50,088 nucleotides of DNA. Origin: an uncultured Pseudomonadota bacterium. GTDB taxonomy: Bacteria; Myxococcota_A; Bradymonadia; Bradymonadales; GCA-2716585. The stretch covers positions 1 to 50,088 of the forward strand of contig CAKZKQ010000162.1 of the NCBI GenBank assembly GCA_937123825.1. The letters run 5' to 3'. Shown here piece by piece: positions 42,284-50,088 of the stretch; position 1 is the stretch's first letter, and each line of letters begins with the position of its first letter. The notes beneath the pieces were generated by a model that was given only the letters and a program-made list of their open reading frames with translations, did not search any database and had not been told where the DNA came from. The position numbers were made by a program, and so were the translations under genes.

Positions 42284-44830
42284 CTAAAAGTCGATCGTCA
42301 CACGGTCAACACGCTTTACAGCGCGCTCTTTGCGATCGGGCGCCAACTCTTTGGGCGCCGTTCCCTGCCGGAACGGCAGATCCACGCCGGGCTCCCCATC
42401 ACGGGCGCGCATTCCGGTGATTCGATCCACACGCACAATCTCGACCGACTCGGGCGGCTCTCCCATGATCGGACCCTGAGCGCGGTCTTTGAGCGCGCCC
42501 TTCATGTACTCCAACCAGATGGGCAGCGCGATGCGCCCACCAGACTCGCGGCGCCCAAGCGGCCGGTCGTTGTTGTCGGCCCCGGTCCAGACCACCGTCA
42601 CGATGTCGCGGGTAAAACCAATAAACCACGCGTCAAAGGCGTTGGTCGTCCCCGTCTTGCCAGCCACCGGCACACCCAACGCCGTGGCGCCGTAGGCCGT
42701 GCCGGCATATACCACCGCCCGCAGCATCGACAAGAGCATGTAGGCGGTGGCCTCGTGCAACACCCGGGGGGGCGGATCCTCGGCCTGACGCACCAAACGA
42801 TCAAAGCGGGTCAATGACCCCGCTGAAGGGTCGGCAAAGTGCCCCAGATCGCGCACCACCTCCCCATCGCGGCGTTGGATGGTCAGGATCAACCTGGGAT
42901 TCATCTGCTCGCCGTGGCGCGCAAACGTCCCGTAAACGCGGGCCATGTCCCAGGGCTTGACGCAACTGGACCCCAGGCTGAGCGCCTCGGTCTCGGCCAT
43001 TTCGGTGGTGATGCCCAGCTTGTAGGCGCGCCGCGAGGCGGCCTTGGCACCAATGTGGGCAAAGACCTCGACGCTGGGCAGGTTTCGACTGCGGGCCAAG
43101 GCATCGCGCATCAACAAAAACCCAGAGAAGTTGTTGTCGGCGTTCTTCGGGGTCCAGACCTCGCCGCCGGCCTTCTCAACCTTGATCGGGGTGTCGGCCA
43201 GCAACGTCGCCGGGGTCATGCCCCGATCGAGCGCCCCGGAGTAGACGATGGGTTTAAAGACACTGCCAGGCTGACGACAGCCGACCACGGCGCGATTGTA
43301 CTGAGAGCGATCAAAGTCCCATCCCCCCACCAAAGCCCGCACATAACCGCTTTGGATCTCGGTGGACATCACGATCCCCTCCACCTTGGGCGATTGGTTG
43401 ACCCTCCACCCGGTAAACTGACGCGGTTCTTTGCCACGTCGCCCGCCCGGCGGCACATCCCAGACCCCGAAGGTCCCCCACTCCACCAGGATCACGTCGC
43501 CGGGCAGAAACTGCTCCCCCAGGTCTTGAAGCTCCACCTCGTTGTTCTTGGTGTCGACAAAGTAGGCGCTGGCCCACCGCGCTCCGTCATACTCGACCGT
43601 CGCGGCGCGCCCAGCGATCTGAATATCCATGGCTTTGGGGCTGACCTTGGTGACCACGGCCAGATAGGGCCTGTCTGGCTGCGCGTCCCAGGGCCCCTCA
43701 GGGGGCGCCCCGTAGACCTCGGCGCTGGCTTGACCAAACTCCGCCCAGCGCTCTGGGTTGAGGGTCGCCAGCGGCCCCCGGTGTCCCTGGCGGCGATCCA
43801 AGGCCCGCAGGCCCCGGTCCAGGCTGCGCCGCGCCAACCGTTGCAGGTGCGGGCTTAGCGAGAGCGTCACGTCGTAGCTGCCGTGCTGCATGACGTCGGC
43901 GCCAAACTGGCGCTTGAGCAGCTCGCGCACTTCGACAGTCGCGTAGGGGGCGGTGTCCTCATCGCCGTCCCAGTCATCGCGCAGCACCAATGGGGCCTTT
44001 TCCAGGCGCTGGCGCTGGGCATCATCAAACGCGCCCAGCGCCTGGAGGCGCTTGAGCACAAGCCGCCGACGCTCCAAGGCACGCTCAGGGCGTCGAAAGG
44101 GGTTGAACCTCGAAGGGCTGGAGGTCACGCCAGCCAACACCGCGGCCTCGTCCCAGGTCAACTCATCAAGATTCTTGTTGAAGTAGATCTCGGCGGCCGC
44201 CTGAACGCCGTTGGCCCCCGCGCCCAGATAGACCTCATTGAGGTAGGCCTCCAAAATCTTGTCTTTGGAGAAGCTGGCCTCCAGGCGCCGCGCCAGAAAA
44301 ACCTCAGTGAGCTTGCGCTCATAACGCTTCTGAGACCCAAGATAGCGCTTGGCGACCTGCTGAGTGATCGTCGAGCCGCCCTCGACGACGCGCCCCGCCG
44401 CACGGTTGCGCAGCCATGCGCGCGCAATGGCGATGATGTCAAAACCGCCGTGCTCAAAAAACGCGTCGTCCTCGGCCGCCAAAAACGCAAACTTGACCTT
44501 GGCCGGGATCTGCGCCGAGGTCACCCATGGCCGTCGGCCGCGAAGCAGTCCGCCCAGGCGAGTTCTGTCAGTGGCCCAGATCTCGGAGGCGTGGCCTTGG
44601 AGGGGCAGTGAGATGTCGGGGGTGTCTTTGACCTGCGCGGCAAACTGGGAGACCCAGACAACGCCGGCGACACCCGCGACCAGCCCAAGCCAGATCAGCA
44701 CGATGGGCACGGCGCGCACCAGCGCCATTGGCCATCCACCCCAGCGTGGGTTGGTGACCTGGATGCGGGGCCGCTCGACGGGTCGAATGGGCCGACGGGG
44801 CTTGTAGCGGTACTGTGGTTTGTGTTCCAA
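42284..44830 (-). CDS. mrcA: class A penicillin-binding protein (PBP1A-type)
   Basis: 848 residues; polymerises and crosslinks peptidoglycan. A short basic Pro-rich cytoplasmic segment and a transmembrane helix (about 35-58) lead to the GT51 glycosyltransferase, with Glu120-Asp121 and His127 in EDDAFFEHGGFD and the GGSTITQQVAKR motif. The transpeptidase has Ser523-X-X-Lys526 (QPGSVFKP), the SRN motif (ALARSRNLPSVE) and Lys725-Thr-Gly (AGKTGTT). All catalytic residues are present. The start is uncertain: TTG 44830 keeps the cytoplasmic segment, which has genome-typical codons, but lacks a clear ribosome site; ATG 44728 follows GGTGG. The frame is open to 45037, with non-coding-like content. 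It diverges from a second glycosyltransferase gene. Confidence 0.92.
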   Translation of the reverse strand: MEHKPQYRYKPRRPIRPVERPRIQVTNPRWGGWPMALVRAVPIVLIWLGLVAGVAGVVWVSQFAAQVKDTPDISLPLQGHASEIWATDRTRLGGLLRGRRPWVTSAQIPAKVKFAFLAAEDDAFFEHGGFDIIAIARAWLRNRAAGRVVEGGSTITQQVAKRYLGSQKRYERKLTEVFLARRLEASFSKDKILEAYLNEVYLGAGANGVQAAAEIYFNKNLDELTWDEAAVLAGVTSSPSRFNPFRRPERALERRRLVLKRLQALGAFDDAQRQRLEKAPLVLRDDWDGDEDTAPYATVEVRELLKRQFGADVMQHGSYDVTLSLSPHLQRLARRSLDRGLRALDRRQGHRGPLATLNPERWAEFGQASAEVYGAPPEGPWDAQPDRPYLAVVTKVSPKAMDIQIAGRAATVEYDGARWASAYFVDTKNNEVELQDLGEQFLPGDVILVEWGTFGVWDVPPGGRRGKEPRQFTGWRVNQSPKVEGIVMSTEIQSGYVRALVGGWDFDRSQYNRAVVGCRQPGSVFKPIVYSGALDRGMTPATLLADTPIKVEKAGGEVWTPKNADNNFSGFLLMRDALARSRNLPSVEVFAHIGAKAASRRAYKLGITTEMAETEALSLGSSCVKPWDMARVYGTFARHGEQMNPRLILTIQRRDGEVVRDLGHFADPSAGSLTRFDRLVRQAEDPPPRVLHEATAYMLLSMLRAVVYAGTAYGATALGVPVAGKTGTTNAFDAWFIGFTRDIVTVVWTGADNNDRPLGRRESGGRIALPIWLEYMKGALKDRAQGPIMGEPPESVEIVRVDRITGMRARDGEPGVDLPFRQGTAPKELAPDRKERAVKRVDRVTIDF

Positions 44831-44912
44831 GGTCCCGGATCTGCGTTCAGGTATGGGTTGACGGCGTCGACAAGCCGTGGCCTTCCATTGTCTACGAATC
44901 GGACCGAAGAAC

Positions 44913-44936
44913 AACAACACAGCCCAATGTGTTGTT
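44913..44936. promoter_or_regulatory. inverted repeat between the two peptidoglycan glycosyltransferase genes
   Basis: AACAACACA (44913-44921), loop GCCCAA, TGTGTTGTT (44928-44936): a perfect 9-bp inverted repeat in the roughly 185-bp divergent spacer. It is AT-rich relative to the surroundings and could be a shared operator or a 5'-leader hairpin. Confidence 0.35.
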
Positions 44937-45015
44937 CGAGGGTCAATGGATTTGGGCAACGGCGAGCGCTTTGGGTTCGACACCCGCTGCGCATCGCAGG
45001 CACCATGGAAGGTCG

Positions 45016-47586
45016 ATGTCGGGACAAGAAGAGACAAAGGGCAGCCTGCGTTGGCGGCGCCTGGGCCTGGGGATGATGGCCTTGGCGCTGCTCCTGCTTG
45101 GGCTGGGGATTGGGGCGTACTTCTATGCCAGGGCCGAGGTGGCCGCCCAGCTTCACGCGCAGGCCAACAAGCGGGGTGTTGAGCTTCAGTGGCGCTCGCA
45201 CGACCTGGGTCTGGATCGACGGGTGGTGCTTGAGGGTGTCGAGCTCAAAGCACCGCAAAAGGGGCTCACGGTGCGCCTTGACCGCGTGGAGGCTCAATTT
45301 GAGTGGGCGGCGCTGACGGACGCGGCGGCCCGCTGGCCGACTCTGGTTGTGCTTGATGGCCTCGACGCACAGATCGACGCAGCGGCGCTGAAGACACAAA
45401 GCACGGCGTTGACCGAGAGCATCGCAAGCGAAGCAGACAAGAGCACAGGCAAACCCTGGCCAACACTGGAACTGATCTCAGGGAAGGTCCGCGTGACAGG
45501 TTTGCCGCTGGGCCTTGGGGCGATGGCGGTCGAAGGGCTTGGCGGAGCGCTGGAGCGCAAAAACCAGGGTTGGGGGGGCAGCCTCAACGGCCAATGCACA
45601 CAGGGCTGCGGCCAGGACGGCTCCGTGCGCCTGGCCTTGGAGCACGGCGAGACAGGCACATGGGCCTCTGCCCGCTGGGACCATCCGATGAACGTGGTGG
45701 TGCCGTTGCCGCAGGGTCCACAGCCCCTGGCTTTCAAGGGGCTTAAGCTGAGCCGAGGCCCAAAGGGCGTCGAGGTGGTGGTCTCGGAGGCCATCGCGGC
45801 GCTGAGCCGGGGGGCTTGGAGCGCGCAAATCAACGCGCCGCGCCTGACGGCCACCGGCATCAATCTGGCCCAGCCCGACCGCCCACAAACGCTGCTCATC
45901 GAAGGCCCCACAATCGCCCTGACCCACCACCAAGACCCCTCACGCAAAGACCCACCCCCCAAAAAACGGCTCACCCCATCACCTGCCAACGCGCCGCCGC
46001 TGGAGATGTTGCCCGGGCAGGTGTCAAAGGCGCTGGAGCGCGTGCTGGCCTTGACGCCAGAGCAGGTTCAGGGCTGGGCAGCGCAGGCCACCGCCGCCGC
46101 ATCGGGGATCGAGGTTCGAGACGGGGCGCTTCAGTACAACGGAGAGCGCTTTGAGGGGATCCACGTTCGCGGGGACGACGGGTCTGTGACCGTGGGGGGG
46201 CGGTGGCAAGGGGGGCTGTCGTTGACGCTGCGCAAGGGCAGCGGCGAGTTGGAGTTTGGCCTTGAGGACATGGAGTTGAGCGCGCTCAATGTGGCGCTGG
46301 GCGGCAAGGCCCGGCTTGAAGGACGCGCGACGGGCACCGTGACGCTGGTCCCGGGCCATCGCCGTCAGGCCCCAGCGTTGGCGGTGCGCCCCAAACCGCG
46401 ACAAACGCCAAGCAAAGCCCCAGGGCTGTCGCTCAAAGGCACGCTGACCCTACAAGAGGCGGCGCTGGAGTCGGCGCCGCTGGCCCAGGACCCAATCGCG
46501 GTGCCCAAAGCCAATGTGGACTTTGAGTTGGAGTACATCCCGACCGACGGCTCCAGGAAATCACCGGACTGGCTGGCGCTGCGGCGGCTGGCGCTGACGC
46601 TCCCATCGCGCAAGGCAGGCGCCCAGGTGGTGCTCAATGCGGCGCTGGAGGCGCGCCACGTCCTGGGTCAGCGCCGCCCGATGATCGTGGCCACGCGCGT
46701 TTGGCTCGACGAGGTGGAGTGCGTTCAAGCGCTGGAGGCCATTCCGGAAAACATGATTCCTGAATTGGTTGGTCAGATAAGCGCCAAAGGGCGTTTTGCG
46801 CCCGATGTGCGTTTGTCTGTGGACATGAAGTCGCCGGAGGATGTGCGCCTGAAAGTGTCCGGTTTGCCGGGGAGCTGTGTGCTGGAGAGTCTGGGTGAAC
46901 AAGATCCAACATGGCTGAACACAGGCTTTGCCAAAGAGGTCAAAGAGGGGGTCAGCCGGGAGGGGATCAAGGTGGGTCCGGGGACCGAACATTACGTGCC
47001 GCTGCATAAACTTCCGGCCCACGTGGGTGCGGCGGCGTATTTGAGCGAAGAGGCAGCGTTTCGGACAAACCGAGGCTTTGCGCTGGGCCTGATTCGGCGC
47101 GCGATCGGCACCAACCTCAAAAAAGGGCGCTATGTCTACGGGGGGTCATCGGTGTCGCAGCAGTTGGTCAAGAACCTCTTTCTGACCCGCAAGAAGACGC
47201 TGAGCCGGAAGCTGACCGAGGCCCTGATCGTGTGGCGGATGGAGTCGGTGGTGAGCAAGGATCGGATCCTGGAGTTGTACCTCAACTGCATCGAGTTTGG
47301 ACCGGATCTCTACGGCATCGGGAGGGCAAGCTGGCATTATTTCAACAAGCCAGCGTGGCGGCTGTTGCCCCTTGAGAGCTCCTTTCTGGCGGCCATCAAA
47401 CCGGCCCCCTGGTACGGTCAGCGCTTCCTTGGTTGGGGGCACTCGCCGTCCAAAGGTTGGTGGAGGGATCGGCTGGAGTACATCATGATCAGGCTTGAAG
47501 AGAAGAGGTTTATCAACAAAGAGGCTCTGGAGGAGGCGGCGCCCTATGTGGTGCCTCTGAGGGGTGGTCGCGTGCCCAAAAAATAA
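45016..47586 (+). CDS. AsmA-like periplasmic protein fused to GT51 glycosyltransferase domain
   Basis: 856 residues. Transmembrane helix about 16-37, then about 600 residues of beta-rich sequence with AsmA/DUF3971-like character (repeated amphipathic strands, LSLKGTLTLQEAALES, VRLSVDMKSPEDVRLKVSG), then a GT51-type domain about 648-830: REGIKVGPGTEHYVPL, Glu678-Glu-X-X-Phe with Asn685 where His is usual, GGSSVSQQLVKNLFL (709-), RKLTEALIVWRMESVVSKDRILELYLNCIEFG. No transpeptidase domain. The GT51 core motif keeps the first Glu but has Asp to Glu and His to Asn. It may be a monofunctional transglycosylase or an altered envelope factor. ATG 45016 is preceded by GGAAGG; the frame is open to 44815. 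Divergent from the PBP1A gene. Confidence 0.85.
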   Translation: MSGQEETKGSLRWRRLGLGMMALALLLLGLGIGAYFYARAEVAAQLHAQANKRGVELQWRSHDLGLDRRVVLEGVELKAPQKGLTVRLDRVEAQFEWAALTDAAARWPTLVVLDGLDAQIDAAALKTQSTALTESIASEADKSTGKPWPTLELISGKVRVTGLPLGLGAMAVEGLGGALERKNQGWGGSLNGQCTQGCGQDGSVRLALEHGETGTWASARWDHPMNVVVPLPQGPQPLAFKGLKLSRGPKGVEVVVSEAIAALSRGAWSAQINAPRLTATGINLAQPDRPQTLLIEGPTIALTHHQDPSRKDPPPKKRLTPSPANAPPLEMLPGQVSKALERVLALTPEQVQGWAAQATAAASGIEVRDGALQYNGERFEGIHVRGDDGSVTVGGRWQGGLSLTLRKGSGELEFGLEDMELSALNVALGGKARLEGRATGTVTLVPGHRRQAPALAVRPKPRQTPSKAPGLSLKGTLTLQEAALESAPLAQDPIAVPKANVDFELEYIPTDGSRKSPDWLALRRLALTLPSRKAGAQVVLNAALEARHVLGQRRPMIVATRVWLDEVECVQALEAIPENMIPELVGQISAKGRFAPDVRLSVDMKSPEDVRLKVSGLPGSCVLESLGEQDPTWLNTGFAKEVKEGVSREGIKVGPGTEHYVPLHKLPAHVGAAAYLSEEAAFRTNRGFALGLIRRAIGTNLKKGRYVYGGSSVSQQLVKNLFLTRKKTLSRKLTEALIVWRMESVVSKDRILELYLNCIEFGPDLYGIGRASWHYFNKPAWRLLPLESSFLAAIKPAPWYGQRFLGWGHSPSKGWWRDRLEYIMIRLEEKRFINKEALEEAAPYVVPLRGGRVPKK

Positions 47587-47619
47587 TTCGAAAATTACGA
47601 AGATTCCAGCCAAACATTG

Positions 47620-47648
47620 ATGAACTAATCGTTCATATATGTATTTTT
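47620..47648 (+). terminator. possible terminator after the GT51 gene
   Basis: ATGAAC (47620-47625), loop TAATC, GTTCAT (47631-47636), then ATATGTATTTTT. The stem is short and weak but the T tract is close. It lies 34 bp past the stop. Confidence 0.35.
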
Positions 47649-47734
47649 ACGCTCTCACCGTGCATTTTAGCGTTTGAACGATGTTCTCTGTGCATGTAGG
47701 TGAAGATGGGACCTGAACCCATACTTATCGGCGC

Positions 47735-47761
47735 TTGACAGCTTTTCCTTGAATCTATTTT
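47735..47761 (+). promoter_or_regulatory. candidate promoter of the glycine-rich repeat exoprotein
   Basis: A perfect TTGACA (47735-47740) is followed after 15 bases by TATTTT (47756-47761). The spacing is shorter than optimal. It lies in the AT-rich spacer and would give a leader of about 175 bases. Confidence 0.35.
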
Positions 47762-47942
47762 CTGTAGATAGAGAAAAAGGGCGTAACAATTCGTCTGAAC
47801 AGACCATAGAAACACAGCTGGCCACGCGTGCACGTGGTCTATGCGAAGCATTGGGTCCATGGGTGTTGCCCCGTGGACCGCATGAGAGCCAATTGCATCG
47901 GCGCCATGTTGGGAACACGCGCCGGTGTCAGGGAGGAAGGTC

Positions 47943-50088
47943 ATGCAGAAAGATCAACAAAGGCTTGGCGCCAGTCGCCGCCTCGGCTCGTCGTGGTTAC
48001 GAGCCCTGGTGGCTTGCTGCGCGGTGGGGTTGGCGATGTGGACATCGTCGGCGATGGCAGCGGATGTCACCATCACCGAAGCGACCACCTACGGCAGCAA
48101 CCAGAACATCGACACGCTGACGGTCAACGCAGGCCAGACGCTGACGCTCCAGGGCAACGCCCAGGTGACGGTCGGCAACCTGGTGCTGGGCGGGACCAAC
48201 TCGCGGATCGTGTTCGGTTCGGCCAACGCCCGGCTCAACGTCAACGGCACCGCAACGCTCAGTGGCTCTTCGGCTCGGATCGAAGGGCAGCAGATCACGC
48301 TGCGGGGCGGTACGTGGAACCTGACCGGCTCCTCGGCCCGGATCGTCGGCAACGTGGACATGGAGGTCAACACGCTCAACATGTCCTCCAGCAGCGCCTA
48401 CATCTCGGCCACCGGCTACGGCTTTGCTTCGGCCACCGGCCCCGGCGCTGGCGTGTCGCGCAACAGCGGCAACCAGTCCGGCACAGGCGCCTCCCACGGC
48501 GGCAAGGGTTACCGCTCGGCCAACGACGGCACCTTCCCCAACTACCACGACTCCTCCCTTGAGCCCACCGAGAAGGGCTCGGGCGGCGGCGCTGGTTCGG
48601 GCCGCGCTGGCGGCGCCGGCGGCGGCCTCATCCGGATTGTGGTCGCCGAGGTGCTGACCATCAACGGCTACATGCAGGCCAACGGTGCCAACGGCGCCGC
48701 TGGCGGCTACCGCAACTACTACGGCGGCGGCGGCGGCGCTGGTGGCGGCATCAACATCAAGACCGATGACCTGCGCGGCACTGGTTACTTCCAGGCGCTT
48801 GGCGGCACCGGCGGCGGTGGGCACAACTCCTACCGTGGCGGCGGCGGCGGCGGTGGCCGCGTTGTGGTTTACTACAACGACAACAACGGCTTCACCCGGC
48901 CCTACAACTCCAGCGTCCGCGGCGGCTACGGCTACCAGGCCCGCTACGCCGAGAGCGGTACGCTGGCCTTCATCGATCGCGGCGCCAACGCTGGCTCGCG
49001 GCTCGACGATGAGCTCTACGTCTACGGCGGCTGGCGCTGGCAGGACAACGATGGGACGCTGAGCTTTAAGAGCTTTGACGCCTACAACTCCACGGTCGTC
49101 CTTGGCCCCGACGCGGCCAACAAGACGATCACCTTCAGCGACAGCTACTTGATGCGCTCCAGCGCACGGTGGGAGCCCAACACCCACGCGGCGGTCCTCA
49201 ACACCAAAGACATCACCCTCCAGAGCAGCGCCAGCATCCTCAGCGGCGAGCAGCCCCTGGAGATGGGCATCAGCGGCGACTTCCTGATGCAGACCAGCTC
49301 GCAGATCAACGCCAAGACGCTGACCGTCAAGGGCACCAGCACCACCACGATGCAGAGCTCCAACTACGTCCGCGCTGACAACATTCAGTGGACCGGCAAG
49401 AGCCTGACGACCTCCACCAGCTCCTACTTTGAGACCAGCGGCCGCGGCTTTGCCGCCAGCACTGGCCCTGGCGCCGGTGTCGACGACAACGGCGGCAACC
49501 GCTCCGGCTCTGGCGCCTCCCACGGCGGCAAAGGCAACCGCGGCTTCACCCAGACCAACGTCAACAACTTCTACGGCCAGTCCAAGACCCCGCTGATGGC
49601 GGGTTCGGGCGGCGGCGCTGGCTCTGGCCGCGCCGGTGGTAAAGGCGGCGGCATCATCCGCGTCCAGCTCACCGACGTGCTGAACCACAGCGGCTACATG
49701 CAAGCCAACGGCGCCAACGGCCTCGCTGGCGGCTACCGCAACTACTACGGCTCCGGCGGCGGCGCTGGCGGCGTCGTCTACGTCAGCACTGGCACCCTGA
49801 GCGGCTCAGGCCGCTTCCAGGCGCTGGGCGGCACCGGCGGCGGCGGTCACAACTCCTACCGCGGCGGCGGCGGCGGCGGTGGTCGCATCTTTGTTGACTA
49901 CAACACGCTGACCAACTTCACCAACCGCAAGTACTCCACCGTCCGCGGTGGCTACGGCTTTGGTGCCCAGTACGCCGAAAATGGCACCATGGCCTTCCAC
50001 GACCGCAACAACAATGACCTTTATATTGTTGAAGCGTGGCGCTGGCAGCAGAACGACGGTGCCCACAGCTACCGCAACCTCTCCATTG
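47943..50088 (+). CDS. glycine-rich repeat exoprotein, 3' end beyond the window
   Basis: At least 715 residues with no stop before the window edge. ATG 47943 has GGAGG six bases upstream. The signal peptide has a basic start, a hydrophobic core and a cut after AMA (residue 39). Residues about 40-150 are strand-rich (TLTLQGNAQVTVGNLVLGG, SGSSARIEGQQITLRGG), as in beta-helix or Ig-like exoproteins. Then come two copies of a long unit with an exact 342-residue offset over most of its length: GFASATGPGAG, GASHGGKG, GSGGGAGSGRAGG, YMQANGANG, AGGYRNYYG, ALGGTGGGGHNSYRGGGGGGGR, VRGGYG, WRWQ. This type of pattern (ANGANG, GGTGGGG, GGGGGGGR) occurs in large secreted repeat proteins. Secreted, probably surface or matrix; more copies may follow. 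Confidence 0.88.
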   Translation, partial: MQKDQQRLGASRRLGSSWLRALVACCAVGLAMWTSSAMAADVTITEATTYGSNQNIDTLTVNAGQTLTLQGNAQVTVGNLVLGGTNSRIVFGSANARLNVNGTATLSGSSARIEGQQITLRGGTWNLTGSSARIVGNVDMEVNTLNMSSSSAYISATGYGFASATGPGAGVSRNSGNQSGTGASHGGKGYRSANDGTFPNYHDSSLEPTEKGSGGGAGSGRAGGAGGGLIRIVVAEVLTINGYMQANGANGAAGGYRNYYGGGGGAGGGINIKTDDLRGTGYFQALGGTGGGGHNSYRGGGGGGGRVVVYYNDNNGFTRPYNSSVRGGYGYQARYAESGTLAFIDRGANAGSRLDDELYVYGGWRWQDNDGTLSFKSFDAYNSTVVLGPDAANKTITFSDSYLMRSSARWEPNTHAAVLNTKDITLQSSASILSGEQPLEMGISGDFLMQTSSQINAKTLTVKGTSTTTMQSSNYVRADNIQWTGKSLTTSTSSYFETSGRGFAASTGPGAGVDDNGGNRSGSGASHGGKGNRGFTQTNVNNFYGQSKTPLMAGSGGGAGSGRAGGKGGGIIRVQLTDVLNHSGYMQANGANGLAGGYRNYYGSGGGAGGVVYVSTGTLSGSGRFQALGGTGGGGHNSYRGGGGGGGRIFVDYNTLTNFTNRKYSTVRGGYGFGAQYAENGTMAFHDRNNNDLYIVEAWRWQQNDGAHSYRNLSI
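48390..50050 (+). repeat. two tandem copies of a roughly 1-kb coding repeat
   Basis: Copy 1 spans about 48390-49045 plus a less similar tail; copy 2 spans about 49416-50050. Three anchors have the same 1026-bp offset: GGC of GFA (48420 and 49446), GGCGCC (48486 and 49512) and TAC of YMQANG (48669 and 49695). Near the end the offset falls to 1005 bp (TGGCGCTGGCAG at 49032 and 50037), so 21 bp (7 codons) were lost or gained. Confidence 0.85.

Larger units (their letters stand above)
47587..47942. other. AT-rich gene-free spacer
   Basis: 356 bases, clearly richer in A and T than the rest of the window for its first about 200 bases. It holds a possible GT51-gene terminator and a candidate promoter for the next gene (listed separately). 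No gene was recognised in it. The composition shift may reflect regulatory DNA or an insertion junction. Confidence 0.6.

Overview
The window is high-GC bacterial DNA with dense, mostly intact genes and a strong preference for G or C at third codon positions. It resembles Myxococcota or Bradymonadales-type former Deltaproteobacteria. This is an inference from three traits: a pilMNOPQ type IV pilus operon with an AMIN-type secretin, several eukaryotic-like Ser/Thr kinases (one fused to a formylglycine-generating-enzyme-like domain), and a large set of lipoproteins carrying MopE-type metal-binding motifs, CAP, CARDB/PPC, caspase and alpha-2-macroglobulin domains. No rRNA, tRNA, insertion sequence, phage gene or CRISPR array was seen.

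Layout. 1-9.4 kb (minus strand): pilM-pilN-pilO-pilP-pilQ, then a fused aroK-aroB gene and a small lipoprotein gene that ends at a clear intrinsic terminator. 9.7-17.4 kb: an acyl-CoA synthetase (minus) divergent from a 1914-residue alpha-2-macroglobulin lipoprotein (plus). 17.5-23.1 kb: a small acidic TerB-like protein, a caspase-fold lipoprotein with an EF-hand-like loop, an anchored protein of unknown function, a MopE-type lipoprotein behind a good sigma70-like promoter, and a HIT hydrolase. 23.1-29.9 kb: a structured convergent spacer, then an AddA/AddB-like helicase-nuclease pair (minus). 30.4-34.6 kb: a very large CARDB/PPC lipoprotein. 34.7-39.6 kb: two divergent Ser/Thr kinase genes, one encoding a pseudokinase joined to a kinase, the other a receptor-like kinase with a periplasmic FGE-like domain. 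39.6-42.3 kb: a methyltransferase and two tandem CAP lipoproteins. 42.3-47.6 kb: a class A penicillin-binding protein divergent from a second, unusual GT51-containing envelope protein. 47.6-50.1 kb: an AT-rich spacer and the start of a glycine-rich repeat exoprotein that runs off the window.

Functionally, most genes concern the cell envelope: pilus assembly, peptidoglycan synthesis, protease defence, surface lipoproteins and envelope-linked kinase signalling. The features most worth a second look are the glycine-rich exoprotein with an exact 342-residue internal period (incomplete at the right edge), the tandem pseudokinase-kinase, the roughly 345-residue coiled coil inserted in PilQ, the GT51 protein with altered catalytic-motif residues, and the AddAB-like pair in which only the AddB nuclease site looks intact. 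No single obviously new multi-gene system could be proven from sequence alone.
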